Below, in pieces: positions 31,899-44,954 of a stretch of DNA of 64,000 nt. The stretch lies in the NCBI RefSeq assembly GCF_028858725.1, contig NC_084789.1, forward strand, positions 32,185,548-32,249,547, in the 5' to 3' direction. Every line of letters starts with the position of its first letter. Positions within the stretch are counted from its first letter, which is position 1. The notes below the pieces were generated by a model. It worked only from the letters and a program-made list of their open reading frames with translations, had not been told where the DNA came from and did no database searches. The position numbers and the translations under genes were made by a program. Origin of the DNA: Colius striatus. Taxonomy: Eukaryota; Chordata; Aves; Coliiformes; Coliidae.

Positions 31899-34800
31899 CA
31901 GTGCTGGCTGATAGACTACATAGGGGCCTACTTACTACTGTAGGTGGGCGCTGCCTTCCTGCTTTTTTGTTGCTCCCATACGCAGTGGTATAACTTAACT
32001 GACAGCATATATTTTTTCAATAGGAGTGTAGCAGTCCAAGTGACTGGGATTGGAGATAGCTCCCACAGGAAAGCAGGTGCAAATGTGACACAGTGCTGGC
32101 TGATAGACTACATGGGGGTCTACTTACTACTGTAGGTGGGATCTCCCTTCCTGATTTCTTGTATATTCCATACGCAGTTCAATAACTTAACAGAAAGCAT
32201 GTATTTTTTCAATAAGAGCTGAGCAGTCCAAGTGAGTGGGATAGGAGATAGCTATCAAAGGAAAACAGATGAAAATGTGACACAGTGCTGCCTGATAGAC
32301 TAGATGGGGACCTACTTAGTACTGTAGGTGGGGTCTGCCTTCCTGCTTTCTTGTTGCTTCCGTATCCAGTGATATAACTTCTACCGACAGTCTGTGGTTT
32401 TTTTTAAGTGGAAGTTTAGCAGTCTACGTAAGTGGGATTTGATATAGCTCCCACAGGAAAGCAGGTGCAAATGTGACGCAGTGCTGGCTGATAGACTACA
32501 TGGGGACCTACTTACTACTGTAGGTGGGGTCTTCCTTCCTGCTTTATTGTAGCTCCCATACGTAATGGTATAACTTAATCGACAGCATATATTTTTTCAA
32601 TGGGACCTGAGCAGTACAAGTGAGTGTAATTGGACATAGCTCCCACAAGAAAGCAGCTGAAAATGTGACACAGTGCTGGCTGATAGATTACATGGGGACC
32701 TACTTATTACTGTAGGTGGGGTCTGCCTTCCAGCTTTCTTGTATCTCCCATACGCAGGGGTATAACTTCTACCAACAGTCTGTTTTTTTCGATGGGAGTT
32801 GAGCAGTTCAAGTGAGTGTTATTGAAGATAACTCCCACAAGAAAGCAGCTGCAAATGTCACACAGTGGTGGCTGATAGACTACATGGGGTCCTACTTACT
32901 ACTGTACGAGGCGTCTGCCTTCCTGCTTTCTTGTAGCTCCTATTTGGAGTGGTATAACTTAACGGACAGCATATATTTATTCAATGGGACCTGAGCAGTA
33001 CAAGTTACTGGGATTGGAGATAGCGGCCACAGGAAAGCAGCTGCAAATGTGACACAGTGCTGGCTGATATACTACATGGGGGCCTACTTACTACTGTAGG
33101 TTTTTTCTGCCTTCCAGCTCTTTTCTATCTCCCATATGCAGTGCTATAACTTAACCAACAGCATATATTTTTTCAATGGGACCTGAGCAGTACAAGTGAG
33201 TGTTACTGGAGACAGCTTTCACAAGAAACCAACTCTAAATTTGACACAGTGCTGGCTGATAGACTACATAGGGGGTCTTCTTACTACTATAGGAGTGGTC
33301 TGCCTTCCTGCTTTCTTGTATGTCCTATACGCAGCGTTATAACTTAACCGAGAGCATATATTTTTTAAATGATAGTTGAGCAGTACAAGTAACTGGGATT
33401 GGAGATATCTCCCACAGGAAAGCAGCTGAAAATGTGACACAGTGCTGGCTGATAGACTACGTGAGGGCGTTCTTACTACTGTAGGAGGGGTCTGCATTCC
33501 TGCTTTCTTGTAGCTCCCATAACCATTGCTATAACTTAACCGACAGCATATTTTTTTCAATGACAGCTAAGAAGTCCAAGTGAGTTAGATTAAAGACAGC
33601 TCAAGCAGAAAAGTAGCTGCACATGTGACACGGTGCTGGCTGATAGACTACATGGGCACGTACTTACTGCTGTAGGTGTGATCTGCCTTCCTGCTTTCTT
33701 GTATGTCCTATATGTAGTGCTAGAACTTAAACGACAGTCTGTGTTTTTTAAATGGATGTTTAGCAGTACAAGTGACTGGGATTACAGATAGCGCCCGCAA
33801 GAAAGCAGCTGCAAATTTGACACAGTGCTGGCTGACAGACTACATGGGGAACTACATACTATTTTAGATTGGGCCTGCCTTCCATCTTTTTTCTAGCTTC
33901 CATACCCAGTGGTATAACTTCACCGAGAGCATATATTTTTTTCAAAGAGACCTGACCATTACAAGTGAGTGTTATTGGAGATAGCTCCCACAGGAAAGCA
34001 GCTGCAAAGGTGAAACAGTGCTGGCTGATAGACTACATGGGGACCTACTTAGTACTGTATGTGGGGTCTGCCTTCATGCTTTCTTGTAGATCCCATATGC
34101 AGTGCTATAACTTAACAGAAAACATCTATTTTTTTAATGGGAGTTGAGCTGTCCAAGTGTATGGGATTGGAGAAAACTCCCACAGGAAAACAGCTGCAAA
34201 TGTGACGCAGTGCTAGCTGATAGACTACGTGGGGACCTACTTACTACTGTAGGTGGGGTCTGCCTTCCTGCTTTCTTCTAGCTCCCATGCGCAGTGGTAT
34301 AACTTCTATCGACTGCAAATATTTTTTCAATGGGCGTTGAGTAGTATAAGTGACTGGGATTGGAGACAGCTTTCACAGGAAAGCAGCTGCAAATGTGACA
34401 CAGTGCTGTCATACATTACATGGGGACCTACTTAGTACTGTAGGTGGGGTTTGCCTTCCAGCTTTTTTGTAGCTCCCATAGGCAGTGGTATAACTTCCAT
34501 CGACAGTCTTTATTTATTAAATGGCAGTTGAGCAGTCAAAGTGAGTGGGATTGGAGATAGCTCCCATAGGAAAGCAGCTGCAAATGTGACACAGTGCTGG
34601 CTGATAGACTACATGAGGACCTACTTACTAGTGTTGGGTTTGCCTTCCTACTTTCTTGTACCTCCTATATGCAGTGGTATAACTTCCTCCGATAGAATTT
34701 ATTTTTAAATGGAGATGACGAGTCTAAGAGCGTGGGATTGGCGATAGCTCCCACAGGAAAGCAGGTGAAAATGTGACACAGTGCTGGCTGATAGACTACA

Positions 34801-37800
34801 CGGGGTTCTACTTACTACTGTAGGTGGAGTCTGCCTTCCAGCTTTTTTTTAGCTCCCATAGGAAAGTCTTCCTTCATACTTTCTTGTAGCTCTCATACGC
34901 AGTAGTATAACTTCTACCGACAAAATGTACTTTTAAAGGGAGCTGACGAGGCCAAGAGTGTGGGATTGGAGATAGCTCCCACAGGAAAGCACGTACAAAT
35001 GTGACACAGTGCTGGCTGATAGACTACATGGGGAACAACTGTGTCCTGTAAGTGCGGTCTGCCTTCCTGCTTTGTTCTAGCTCCCATATTAAGTGGTATA
35101 ACTTTTACTGACAATCTGTATTTTTTCAGTGGGAGTTGAGCAGTCCAAGTGACTGCGTATGGCAGCTACAAGAAAGCAGGAAGACAGACCCAATCTACAT
35201 TAGTAAGTAGGTCCCCATGTAGTCTATCAGCCAGCACTGTTTCACATTTGCAGCTGCTTTCCTGTGGGTCCTATCTCCAATCCCAATAACTTGGACTGCT
35301 CAACTCCCATTGAAAAAAATACTGACTGTCGGTTAAGTTATACCGCTGCGTATGGGAGCTACAAGAAAGCAGGAAGGCAGACCCCACATACAGTGTTAAC
35401 TAGGTCCCCATGTAGTCAGTGCTGGCTGATAGACTACGTGGGGACCTACTTACTACTGTAGGTGGGGTCTACTTTTCTGCTTTCTTGTAGATCCCATACA
35501 CAGTGCTATAACTTACCGGAAAGCATGTATTTTTTCAATGGGAGTTCAGCAGTAAAGGTGATTGGGATTGGAGACAGCTCCTACAGGAAAACAGGTGCAA
35601 ATGTGACACAGTGCTGGCTGAGAGACTACATGGGGACCTACTTACTACTATAGGTGAGGTCTGCCTTCCTGCTTTCTTGTAGCTCCCATACGCAGTGGTA
35701 TAACTTCTACCGCCAGCATGTATTTTTTCAATGGGAGCTGAGCAGTTCAAGTGAGTGAGATTGGAGATAGCTCCCGCAGGAAAGACGCGGCAAATGTGAC
35801 AGAGTGCTGGCTGATAGACTACATGGGGACCTACTTACTACTATAGCTGGGGTCTGCGTACCTGTTTTATTAAAGGTCCCACAGGCAGTGGTGTAACTTT
35901 AAATACCAAACTTTTAAATGGGAGCTGAGCAAACCAAAATCCGGGATTGGATGTAGCGGCCACAGGAAAGCAGCTGCAAATTTGCACAGCGCTGGCAGAT
36001 AGACTACATGGGAACCTACTTAAAACTGTAATTGGGGTCTGCCTTCCTTCTATCTTGAAGCTCCCATACGCAGTGGTACAACTTAACCGACAGCAAATAT
36101 TTTTTCAATTGGAGTTGAGCAGTCGGAATTTGTGTTCTGCCTGCTCCTTTCTTGTAGCTCAAATGCTCAAGGGTATAAGGAAAGCATGTATTTTTTCAAT
36201 GGGAGTTGAGCAGTCCAAGTGAGTGGAATTGGAGATAGTTCCCACAGGAAAGCAGCTGCAAATGTGACACAGTGCTGGCTTATAGACTACATGGGGACCT
36301 GCTTAACACTGTAGTTGGGATCTGCCTTTCTTCTTTCTTGTAGCTCCTATACACAATGGTATAACTTAACCGACCGAATGTATTTTTCAAGGGAGATGAC
36401 GAGATAAAGAGTGTAGGATTGGAGAAAACTCAAACATGAAAGAAGCTGCAAATGTGAAACAGTGCTGGCTGATAGACTACATGGGGACCTAGTTACTACT
36501 GTAGATGGGGTCTGCCTTCCTGCTTTCATGTTCCTCCCTTACGCAGTGATATAACCTCTACCGACAGTCTGTATTTTTTCAATGGGCGTTGAGCAGTCCA
36601 CGGGAGTGGGATTGGAGATAGTTCCCACCGGAAAGCAGCCGCAAATGTGAAACAGTGCTGTCTGATAGACTACATGGGGACCTACTTACTACTGTAGGTG
36701 GGGGTCTGCCTTCCTGCTTTCTTGTAGCTCCCATACACAGTGCTATAACTTTACAAAAAGCATGTATTTTTTCAATAGGAGTTGAACAGTCCAAGTGAGT
36801 GGGATTGGGGATAGCTCCCACAGAAAAGCGGCAGCAAATGTGACACAGTCCTGGCTGATAGACTACATGTGGACCTACTTACTAGTGTAAATGGGGAGTG
36901 TCTTCCTGCTTTCTTGTAACTCCCATATGCATTGCTACAACTTATACCGACAGACTGTATTTTTTCCAAGGGAGATGACGAGGCCAAGAGCGTCGGATTG
37001 GAAATAGCGCCCACAGGAAAGCAGGTGCAAATTTGATACAGTGCTTGCTGATAGACTGCATTGGGACCTACTTAACACTGTAGTTGGTGCCTGCCTTCCT
37101 GCTTCCTTGTACCTCCCACAGGTAGTGGTATAACTTCTACTGCCAGCATGCATTTTTTCAGTGGGGGTTGAGCAGTCCAAGTGAGTGGGATTGGAGATAA
37201 CTACCACAGGACAGCAGCTGCAAATATGACACAGTGCTGACTGATAGAAAACATGGGGATCTACTTAACACTATAGTTGGGGTCTTTCTTCCTGCTTTTT
37301 TGTAGCTCCCATACGCAGTGGTGTAACTTAACCAAGAGCATATATTTTTTCAATGGGACCTGAGCAATACAAGTGAGTGTTATATGAGATAGCTTCCACA
37401 GGAAAGCAGCTGCTAATGTGACACAGTGCTGACTGATAGACTACATGGGGACCTACAGACTACTTTAGGTGGGGTCTGCCTCCCTGCTTTCTTGTAGTAC
37501 CTATACGCAGTGGTATAACTTCTATCGACAGAATGTATATTTTCAATTGGAGTTGAGCATTCCAAGTGAATGGATTGGAAAAAGGTCCCACAGGAAAGCA
37601 GCTCCAAATGTGACATAGTGCTGACTTCAAGTCTACATGGGGACCAACTTATTACTGTAGATGGGGTCTGCCTTGCTGCTTTTTGTAGCTCCCATACGCA
37701 GTGGTATAACTTCTACCGACACTATATTTTTTAAATGGCAATTGAGCACTCCAAGTGAGTTAGATTGGAGATAGCTCAACTGCTGTAGTAAGTAAGTCAG

Positions 37801-39321
37801 TCTTTATTTTTAAAGGGAGCTGACAATGCCAAGAGCTTGGGATTGGAGATACCTCCCACAGGAAAGGAGCTGAAAATGTGACATAGTTCTTATTGAGAGA
37901 GTACATTGGGACCTACTTACTATTGTCGGTGGGTTCTTCCTTCCAGCTTTCTTCTAATCCTATATGCAGTACTATAACTTAACGGAAAGCATGTATTTTT
38001 TCAATGGGAGCTGAGCAGTGCAAGTGAGTGGGATTGGAGACAGCTTTCAAAGGAATGCAGCTGCAAATGTGACACAGTGCAGGCTGATAGACTACATGAG
38101 GCCTACTTACTACTGCAGGTGGGGTCTCCCTTCAAGCCTTTTTATAGCTCCCATACGCAGTGGTATAACTGAAGAGACAGCATATATTTTTTCAATGGGA
38201 GCTGAGAAGTCCAATTGAGTAAGATTGGAGCTGGCTCCCACAAGACAGCAGATGAAAACGTTGCGCAGTGCTGACTGATAGACTACATGGGGAGCTACTT
38301 GCTATTGTAGGTGGAGTTTGCCTTCCTCCTTTCTTCTAGCTCCCATTCGTAGTGGTATAATTTCTACCGACAGTCGGAATTTTTTCAATGGGAGTTGAGC
38401 AGTCCACGTGAGTGGGATTGTAGATAGCTCCCATAGGGAAGCAGTTTCAAATGTGACACAGTGCTGTCTGAGAGACTACATGGGGACCTATTTACTACAG
38501 TCGGTGGGGTCTGCCTTGCTGCTTTTTTGTAGCTCCCATAAGCAGTGGTATAACTTAAACAACAGCATATATTTTTTCAGTGGGAGTTGAGCAGTCCAAG
38601 TGAGTAGGATTTGAGATAGCTTTCACAGGAAAGCAGCTGAAAACGTTACACAGTGCTGGCTGATAGACTACATGGGGACCTAGTTCATGCAGTAGTTGGG
38701 GTCTGTCTTCTTGCTTTTTTGTAGCTCTCATATGCAGTGGTATAACTTCTACCGACATTCTGTATGTTTTCAATGGGATCAAAGCAGTCCAAGAGAGTGG
38801 GACTGGAGATAGCTCCCAAAGGAAAGCAGCTGCAAATGTGACACAGTGCTGGCTGGTAGAGTACATGGGGACCTACTTAACACTGTATGTGGGGTCTGCC
38901 TTCCTGCTTTCTTGTAGCTCCCATACGCAGTGGTATAACTTAACCGACAGTTAGTATTTTTTTCAATGTGAGTTTAGCAGTCCAAGTGAGTGGTATTGGA
39001 GATAGCTTTCACAGAACAGCAGCTGCAAATGTGACAAAGTGCTGGCTGATAGACTACATGGGAACCTACTTACTACAGGCGGTGGGGTCTGCGTACCTGT
39101 TTTTTTTAATTCTCATACGCAGTGGTATAACTTAAGCGACAGCATATATTTTTTCAATGGGAGTTGAGTAGTTTATGTGATTGGGATTGGAGATAGCGCC
39201 CACAGGAAAGCAGCTGCAAATGTGACACAGTGCTGCTCATTGACTACATGGGGACCTACTTACTACTGTAGTTGGGATCTGCCTTCCTGCTTTCTTGTAC
39301 CTCCCCTACGCAGTGGTATAA
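31899..39321 (+). repeat. Longest satellite array, plus orientation
   Basis: About 38 monomers without an ERV, interrupted only by the inverted segment at 35,155-35,417. Two monomer types mix irregularly. The common one carries TTTTTTCAATGGGAGTTGAG. A rarer one carries TTTTTAAAGGGAGCTGACGA (for example near 34,930 and 37,810). No gene is seen. Confidence 0.95.
35155..35417 (-). repeat. Inverted satellite segment
   Basis: 263 bp in minus orientation inside the plus array. The left join shares ACTG with both sides. Confidence 0.88.
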
Positions 39322-39663
39322 TGCTGAAGACGACGGGAGACAAGCCCACCCTGTAGTGCAACAAGTCTCAACTTTATTTGCAAAGATACAGCTCTTTTAT
39401 AGATATAATAATCAGGCTCATACATATTGCAAAAGCTAAGATCATCATTGGTTCCCAGTTAGGTGCAAACCTCGCCCTTGTTTTAACAAACTCCAGATAA
39501 TTGTGGCTGCTAAACCCAAACTAAGCCTGTTATCATACAACTCTTCTGCTCTCACGTCCTTGAGCAGGAGTCCAATATCTTATCGCTTAATGCTCACTGC
39601 CTAACCAGATGTATTCTATCATGGCCTCTTTCCTCTAGCCAAGTCTCCACAAAACTCACCACA
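39322..39663 (-). mobile_element. 3' LTR of E3
   Basis: 342 bp, minus strand TGTGGTGAGT to GTCTTCAGCA, with a TATA-like box near 39,400 (TCTATAAAAGAG on the minus strand). A polypurine tract lies at 39,664-39,680. Confidence 0.88.
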
Positions 39664-40789
39664 TTTCCCCCGTTTTCTTTTTTGGAAAATGATATTAGCC
39701 TGCCACATCCTCTCAAATGTTTTTTCTATTGTCCGTTGAATAAAATTTATAAAACAGGGAAACACTAACAATATAAATAAAACAATACCCATAAAGTCAA
39801 TTCCATAAATTATAACATTTCGCAACCAAGGGCCTATTCCCCATCCCTTAAACCACCCTTCAAGTCCTAATCCCTCTTCTTGATTCAACCGATGCAATCC
39901 CTGTTTGACATGTATCGAGGTGGAATGGTCCGACAGATTCATACAACACATGCCCTCATATTCTTCACATCCATGTCCGTGGGCCTTATTTGCTGCTCCT
40001 CCTGGCAAAAGAGTGGCAACTATGACTTGCTTCAGTTCACTCCAAAATTGTGGGGGACCAATATCAGTACAATCAAACTCATAATAGCTACGTTTTTTGC
40101 GGGAGCTGTTATTATGGTCAGCAAGCTGCATTAGCGTGGTTAAGTTAGGGTGGAATAAAGAGAGTTTCCCCAAATAACAGGGTCCACCCGGGGGATTTAC
40201 TGCTATTCCGTTCCAGACCCTTTCTCCACAGATTAAAAATATACCCGTGGGCAATTTCTTCGGAGACATTACAGCTGGAATACAATTGCTTAAATACCGT
40301 TTCTGACTTCAAAGAAGACTCTAAGGTGGCCCAATATTTTCAATTTCTATTAAAGTCATGGATATCCCATGACATAAAACTTATCCAATTTCCCCCAGTT
40401 CCATTACTACCAAAGCTCACATCAACACTTCCATACATGTCTATTTCCTCAGGGGGTGAGGCTAATGTGGTATTAAGGGACTTAATTATCTCACATTGAC
40501 GTTTCCCATCCGAGTGATCGTGATCACCGCTAATTGTGTTCAGCCCTGTCCTATTACACAAGGTGTTATTGTCTACTAGTCCACAAAATTCCTCCGAATT
40601 CCATACGGGCAATCCTATCAAACACGTTTTAAAAGGATTAGTAACCCCTCCCAAACTAACACAAAGAGATGATTGACCAGTTTGATTAGCAAAGATTATC
40701 CAAATATTATCTCTAGGCTGATTAAAATGCATCAAGCTGTTAGCTATTATAGTTACATTAAAAGCTATGGTTATAACAAAACACCTCAT
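39664..40789 (-). pseudogene. env: Alpharetrovirus-like env (E3) with in-frame transmembrane deletion
   Basis: The start codon at 40,789 begins a signal-like stretch and a surface subunit open to 40,340 (NIWIIFANQTGQSSLCVSLG, NNTLCNRTGLNTIS). Stops separate it from the frame at 40,269, which holds the rest: [15 protein letters not shown], a basic cleavage site SSRKKR, then the transmembrane subunit with PPQFWSELKQVIVATLL. Compared with E2, 147 bp are missing after AANKA, an exact 49-codon loss that removes the heptad repeat and the LQNR block. HGHGCEEYEGMCC (CX6CC) and the anchor (MGIVLFILLVFPCFI) remain. Without the heptad repeat it should not fuse membranes. Confidence 0.85.
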
Positions 40790-41560
40790 TATTATTCATT
40801 AAATTCACTGTCTTTTTGTTATATAACCTTCAGTCTTTTCATTGTTAGCCAGTCCTCCAATGACCTCAAGATGAGGGTGTATTTATTCTTCAGTCTCTTC
40901 CTGTTCTTTTTACCGTCAGATGATTTGATCTCCGCAGCTTCAAGGACAGCTCTTGTCCACCTGGCTGGCACCCAAATGGATCCTGTGGGAGAATCAACAC
41001 ACAAATACCCACGTCCCCAGTATGATACTCTGGCCGGAGGCTGCCATATCCCTGTTTTAGTGTCACGATATTTAACCCATATTTCTTTCTCTCTCTTCTT
41101 TTGTGCCTTTGGATTATGATGTATTATTACAGATGGTAGCTTCTGTTCCCCAAACACACACAGGTGGTTCATAACAAATAAGGCCTTTAACAATTTCATA
41201 TTTGGGTCTTTAACATCCCCATATTTACCAAGATATCTTTTGAGAGTCCCATTAGCTCTCTATTATGGCCTGTCCTGTGGGGGAATGGGGAATCCCTGCT
41301 ACATGTTTAACTCCCCATTGCCTCATAAACTGTTCTATGCTTCTACTTATATAGACCGGCCCATTGTCTGTCTTTATTTTCTGAGGAATTTCCATTGTTG
41401 CAAAACAACTATATGAAAGACGCCCCAGAAAGATGGCCCTCTCCCCTGTCTCTGCTCTTGCACAAATGAATTTCCTCCATGTTTCTATGGTTACATGCAC
41501 ATATTTTAGTCTTCCAAACTCTGCCACATGAGTGACATCCATCTGCCAAACTTCAATCCC
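40790..41560 (-). pseudogene. pol: Integrase, central and C-terminal part (E3)
   Basis: From about 41,560 the frame reads EVWQMDVTHVAEFGRLKYVH (first catalytic aspartate), then TDNGPVYISRSIE (second) and GQAIIES (glutamate), so the triad is present. It stops right after, at 41,252. The C-terminal domain is open at 41,199-40,819 (IWVPARWTRAVLEAAEI). The N-terminal zinc domain is absent because the unassigned block begins before it. The end overlaps the env leader region, as in the relatives. Confidence 0.82.
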
Positions 41561-42430
41561 TTGTTTACACCATGTGCTCACATCTGCCACCACCAGCACC
41601 TCCTCTCACTCCACCCCGTGCCCACCTCTTCTGTACCTTCCACCTCTCACGTTACAACCCGAGATCTTCCGGACGCCTACCACATCTCCCGCTCCCTATG
41701 CTCGATGACTCCAGTGTCCTGTGGCACGGACTGATACATTACGTGTCTGCCCAGCACATATGCTAGCTGAACCAATTGCAGGAAGATATGATCAGGTGCT
41801 GGTCGTGTTCCACTTCACTATTCAATCCTGCCAATAGTTGAGTTACTCCATCTTAATATGCATCACAGCGAGCACTCCAAGGAACACTACAATCTGCAAG
41901 AGAGACTCAGTAGACCATTATATCTCCTGCGTCCCATGATCTCCCCCTCCCTAAGACGGTTGAGCTATGAGTGCATTTAACGACCACCGGTCCCTGGCTA
42001 GTGTGAGGGATACCGTGGCTCAATGCATGGAGATAGCTGGTATGTCCATGACCCCTCTGGGCAACCTGCTCCACTGATTTTAAAAACTCAAATTTTACTA
42101 ACAAGAATCAGATCTCCATAATCAGCAGCAAAGCTTGCGTGTTTATATTACTTCTAATTGGTCCTTTCTCTAAAAGTCAGCTGTAGTTTTCTGTGACAAG
42201 CCTTGCGGTTTCACACGCTGCCCTAGACTCCTCCCTGCCCAAAGCTGCTATCTCGTATGCATTTTTGCTTCTTCGTTTCTCACAGTCGAGAGCAGCTCAA
42301 GGACAATCTGCACATTAGTTTAGCAACTCATGCCTGGTAAGCTTCTTCTTATCCACTGAAAAAAAAAAAAAAGCACAGCTGACAAACAAAGTTATACTCG
42401 TGCTAAAGGTAAAATCTCTATCAGGTCTAT
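41561..42430 (-). other. Unassigned block inside provirus E3
   Basis: About 870 bp that match no other part of the window and no retroviral gene I recognise. The longest frames are under 70 codons. A run of 14 A on the plus strand lies at 42,358-42,371. A weak CR1-like phrase (GGTTGCCCAGAGGGGTCATGG on the minus strand, near 42,050) is the only hint. It could be captured host or other repeat DNA, or degraded viral leader or gag. Confidence 0.5.
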
Positions 42431-43321
42431 TTTGCAAAGTTGTATGGCTAATACTACTTACATTACTAATCAAGTCTTCTAATGTCATTGAGGTTTGGTT
42501 ACTTTGTTAGGCCAGTATCCTAATTTGCATAGCTCAGTTAATAAAGCAGATACTCTTACACCTGGAGCAAATATACTAGTTGTTATTATTGCTGAGGGAG
42601 ACCAAAGGTAACATAGTCATCACATTCGCCAGTAAATGCATGCACAAATTGTTTTCTACAATGATGTTTCTAAATCATTGTGTATTTAGGCATCAAGATC
42701 GTCAGTTGTCTCAGACTTCATGGTCCCCTTTGTAATCTCGAGGATATTCAAGGCCATGCCTTGTCCGCACAGATCAGAAAAATTCCCTTTGGTAACTGTA
42801 CAGGCACAAGACTAGACCTGGATCTTTTTGGTGAAGTATAATTGCACCAAGATATTGTGTTCTTATACACGCCTAGGATGGGATACACATTCTGTCCCAA
42901 ATGTTTTGGTATTGCTGGTAAAATTAAACATAACACAAAAGTCCATCTTTATAGATCCCAATAATTCTAACTCCTGTGGCTCTGTTGTCATTATTGGCAA
43001 ACATGAAATGATCAAATCCCAGCTGTCAACTTTGCCATTACCCTTAACTAAGGGATTTGGTTTTAATGCATTTGGTACAGGCCATTGTGCCACATCTGAT
43101 GGAACTCCCACCAAACAGGTAGAAAAAGGATTATCTGGAGTGGCCATTGATAAACATATTGTAGACTGATTGATTGCTTTGGCCAGTGTAAGCCACATGT
43201 TTTGCTTGGGTTGTTGAAATTGCCTAAAACTGTTTACAACAATCATTTGAAGCATCAACAGTATGACAAAATCCTTTTTTTTTTTTTTTTCACTCCTGAT
43301 TAAAAAAAAATGATCCTTCAC
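42431..43321 (-). pseudogene. env: Family F env fragment inside E3
   Basis: The surface-subunit start is open at 43,321-42,863, with QQPKQNMWLTLAKAINQSTI, then CLVGVPSDVAQWPVPN and ELELLGSIKMDFCVMF. Frameshifts precede the middle part ([20 protein letters not shown], 42,936-42,748). The end reaches the heptad region and the first residues of the LQNR block, where it stops at about 42,431. The first 20 residues of the open frame read through an A/T run and are not viral-like. It closely matches 24,598-25,408. Because a family E env lies downstream, this provirus carries pieces of two different env genes. Confidence 0.8.
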
Positions 43322-43551
43322 GAATGAGTCTAAAACACAGATCAGTTTTTATAAACCTTTTTAACCCTTTTTTCTTTCTTTTTTACTGTGTCACTGACTT
43401 CTCAACGGCAAAATGAGTCAATGAGTCTAAAACACAAACCACCTTTTAGCTTCTCAATGTGAAAATGTTCTGTTCTTCCAAGTTCCATTCCTGACACCTA
43501 AACCACCTTAGAAAGTTTCCACTGTAAGAAAACCCCTATTCATCATCACAT
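43322..43551 (-). other. A/T-rich junction region between gag and F env
   Basis: About 230 bp, A/T-rich, with the pattern AATGAGTCTAAAACACA occurring twice (near 43,323 and 43,419). No gene is seen. Confidence 0.4.
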
Positions 43552-44751
43552 TTACAGCAAAATGTCACGACCAACAGTTTTTACACTCTTTGAGGCAAGG
43601 GACTGAGGATGGAAAGGATGAGCGCAGCGGTCCGTGAGGGCTAGGGTGTCGGCGTGCGGTGTGTGGGGGGGCACTCCGGAGACACTGACCGGGCGCGGGA
43701 AGCGGCTGCGCGGCGGATGGAAGGGACGGAGAGGGGGGAGGTCTGGCTCACTCCGTGCCGTCCCCGACAGCGCAGTCGGTATTACTCTCTCCCGTGTTTT
43801 CTTTTTCTTCCCTCGCGTGTCCGATGGTGCCCAGTCAAACATGGGGTCGCGCTCCCCCACTCTCCTCTGATCATCCTGCGCTGCACCCCCGCCCGACTCC
43901 GCCCGCTCGGCATTCCCCTGCAAGTCATCCCAGGGGTAACTCGGCGGACTGGGCTCGAATGGGAAGCAGCTCTCCCGCGGGAGCTCTGCTCCGAAGCCCC
44001 TTCGCCTCTCTGACTTTGTAAAAACTCTTGTGTAGAGAAGAAGTTTTTTCTTCATTCCGCGTAGCCGCACCACCCCCCGTCTCCTCACCAGACTCCGTCT
44101 TCCAGCTCTCATTTCTGCCACTCCTCCACGTAGATCACTCATCTTCGGTGGTCAACGAGGCGGCTGACTTTTCCCCTTTGTCCCGCCTCCATTTCCGTCA
44201 GGTGTCAACTTTGGCGGATCGTGGACTGACTGACTTTTCTCGGTATCATCCGCCTCAGCGCCGCTCCCGGCACTACTCTCGGTGCTGCTCCAGGCTCTGC
44301 TCTCGGCGCCTCTCCCGGCACTACTGTCGGTGCCTCTCCCGGCGCTGACCGCTCTACACACGGGGGGGGGGAGCATTACTTTTGAAACGGTAGGAGCCAG
44401 CGGAATGGTTTGGAACCACTCATACTCATAGTTTTTATTCTTACTCTGTGCTGCTGATGTGTGCTCAGCAGCCTTCTTTTCTGCCTGATGTTGCAACAAC
44501 TCATTGTGCACTGTCCTCCAAAGCTTCCCTAACTTTTTAACTATCTTATCATCCTCCAGGATAGCCTCCCACAGCAAATCCTCAAATTGATGCCATTCGC
44601 TCAATTCATGCACTGTATGTGGATTCTGAAACACTCCCTTAGCATACCCATAAGCTAACAACCGTGGTAGGTCTTTTTGCAGATCTATACCCTTTATCTG
44701 CCGCTTCTGCAAGGTTGCAGTAAATAAATCATATGCTGCTTGCCTTTCCAT
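43552..44751 (-). pseudogene. gag: Betaretrovirus-like gag N-terminal half (E3)
   Basis: The start at 44,751 (MERQAAYDLFTATLQKRQIK) gives a matrix domain matching E1. A linker follows with repeats of the type SAGRGTDSSAGRGAES, then a single TGA at 44,152-44,154. The same frame continues from 44,142 to 43,552 as a very G/C-rich, arginine- and proline-rich segment containing PSPPSYPWDD, a possible late-domain motif. E1 has a shorter, different linker. The G/C content of about 43,600-44,350 contrasts with the A/T-rich rest of the provirus, so part of it may be acquired sequence. Capsid and nucleocapsid are missing. Confidence 0.7.
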
Positions 44752-44934
44752 ACCTATTTGTCAGCGCGCTGTTGCAACCCTTCAAGGTCCGGCGGCACGT
44801 ATTGGCCGGGCTCGTCTATACGGTCACCCAGGGCACGGCGTGTTCCCAATTTTCACGCTTATTGCCATCCTTGCTGCATAGGACCCTTTGTCGCTCCGCC
44901 GTGGCACCCAGTTGGTATATCACGTCCTCCGTGT

Positions 44935-44952
44935 ATCGCGTCGGGGTCACCA
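44935..44952 (-). other. Primer binding site, tRNA-Trp (E3)
   Basis: Minus strand TGGTGACCCCGACGCGAT, one mismatch from the tRNA-Trp complement, two bases inside the LTR. Confidence 0.87.
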
Positions 44953-44954
44953 TT

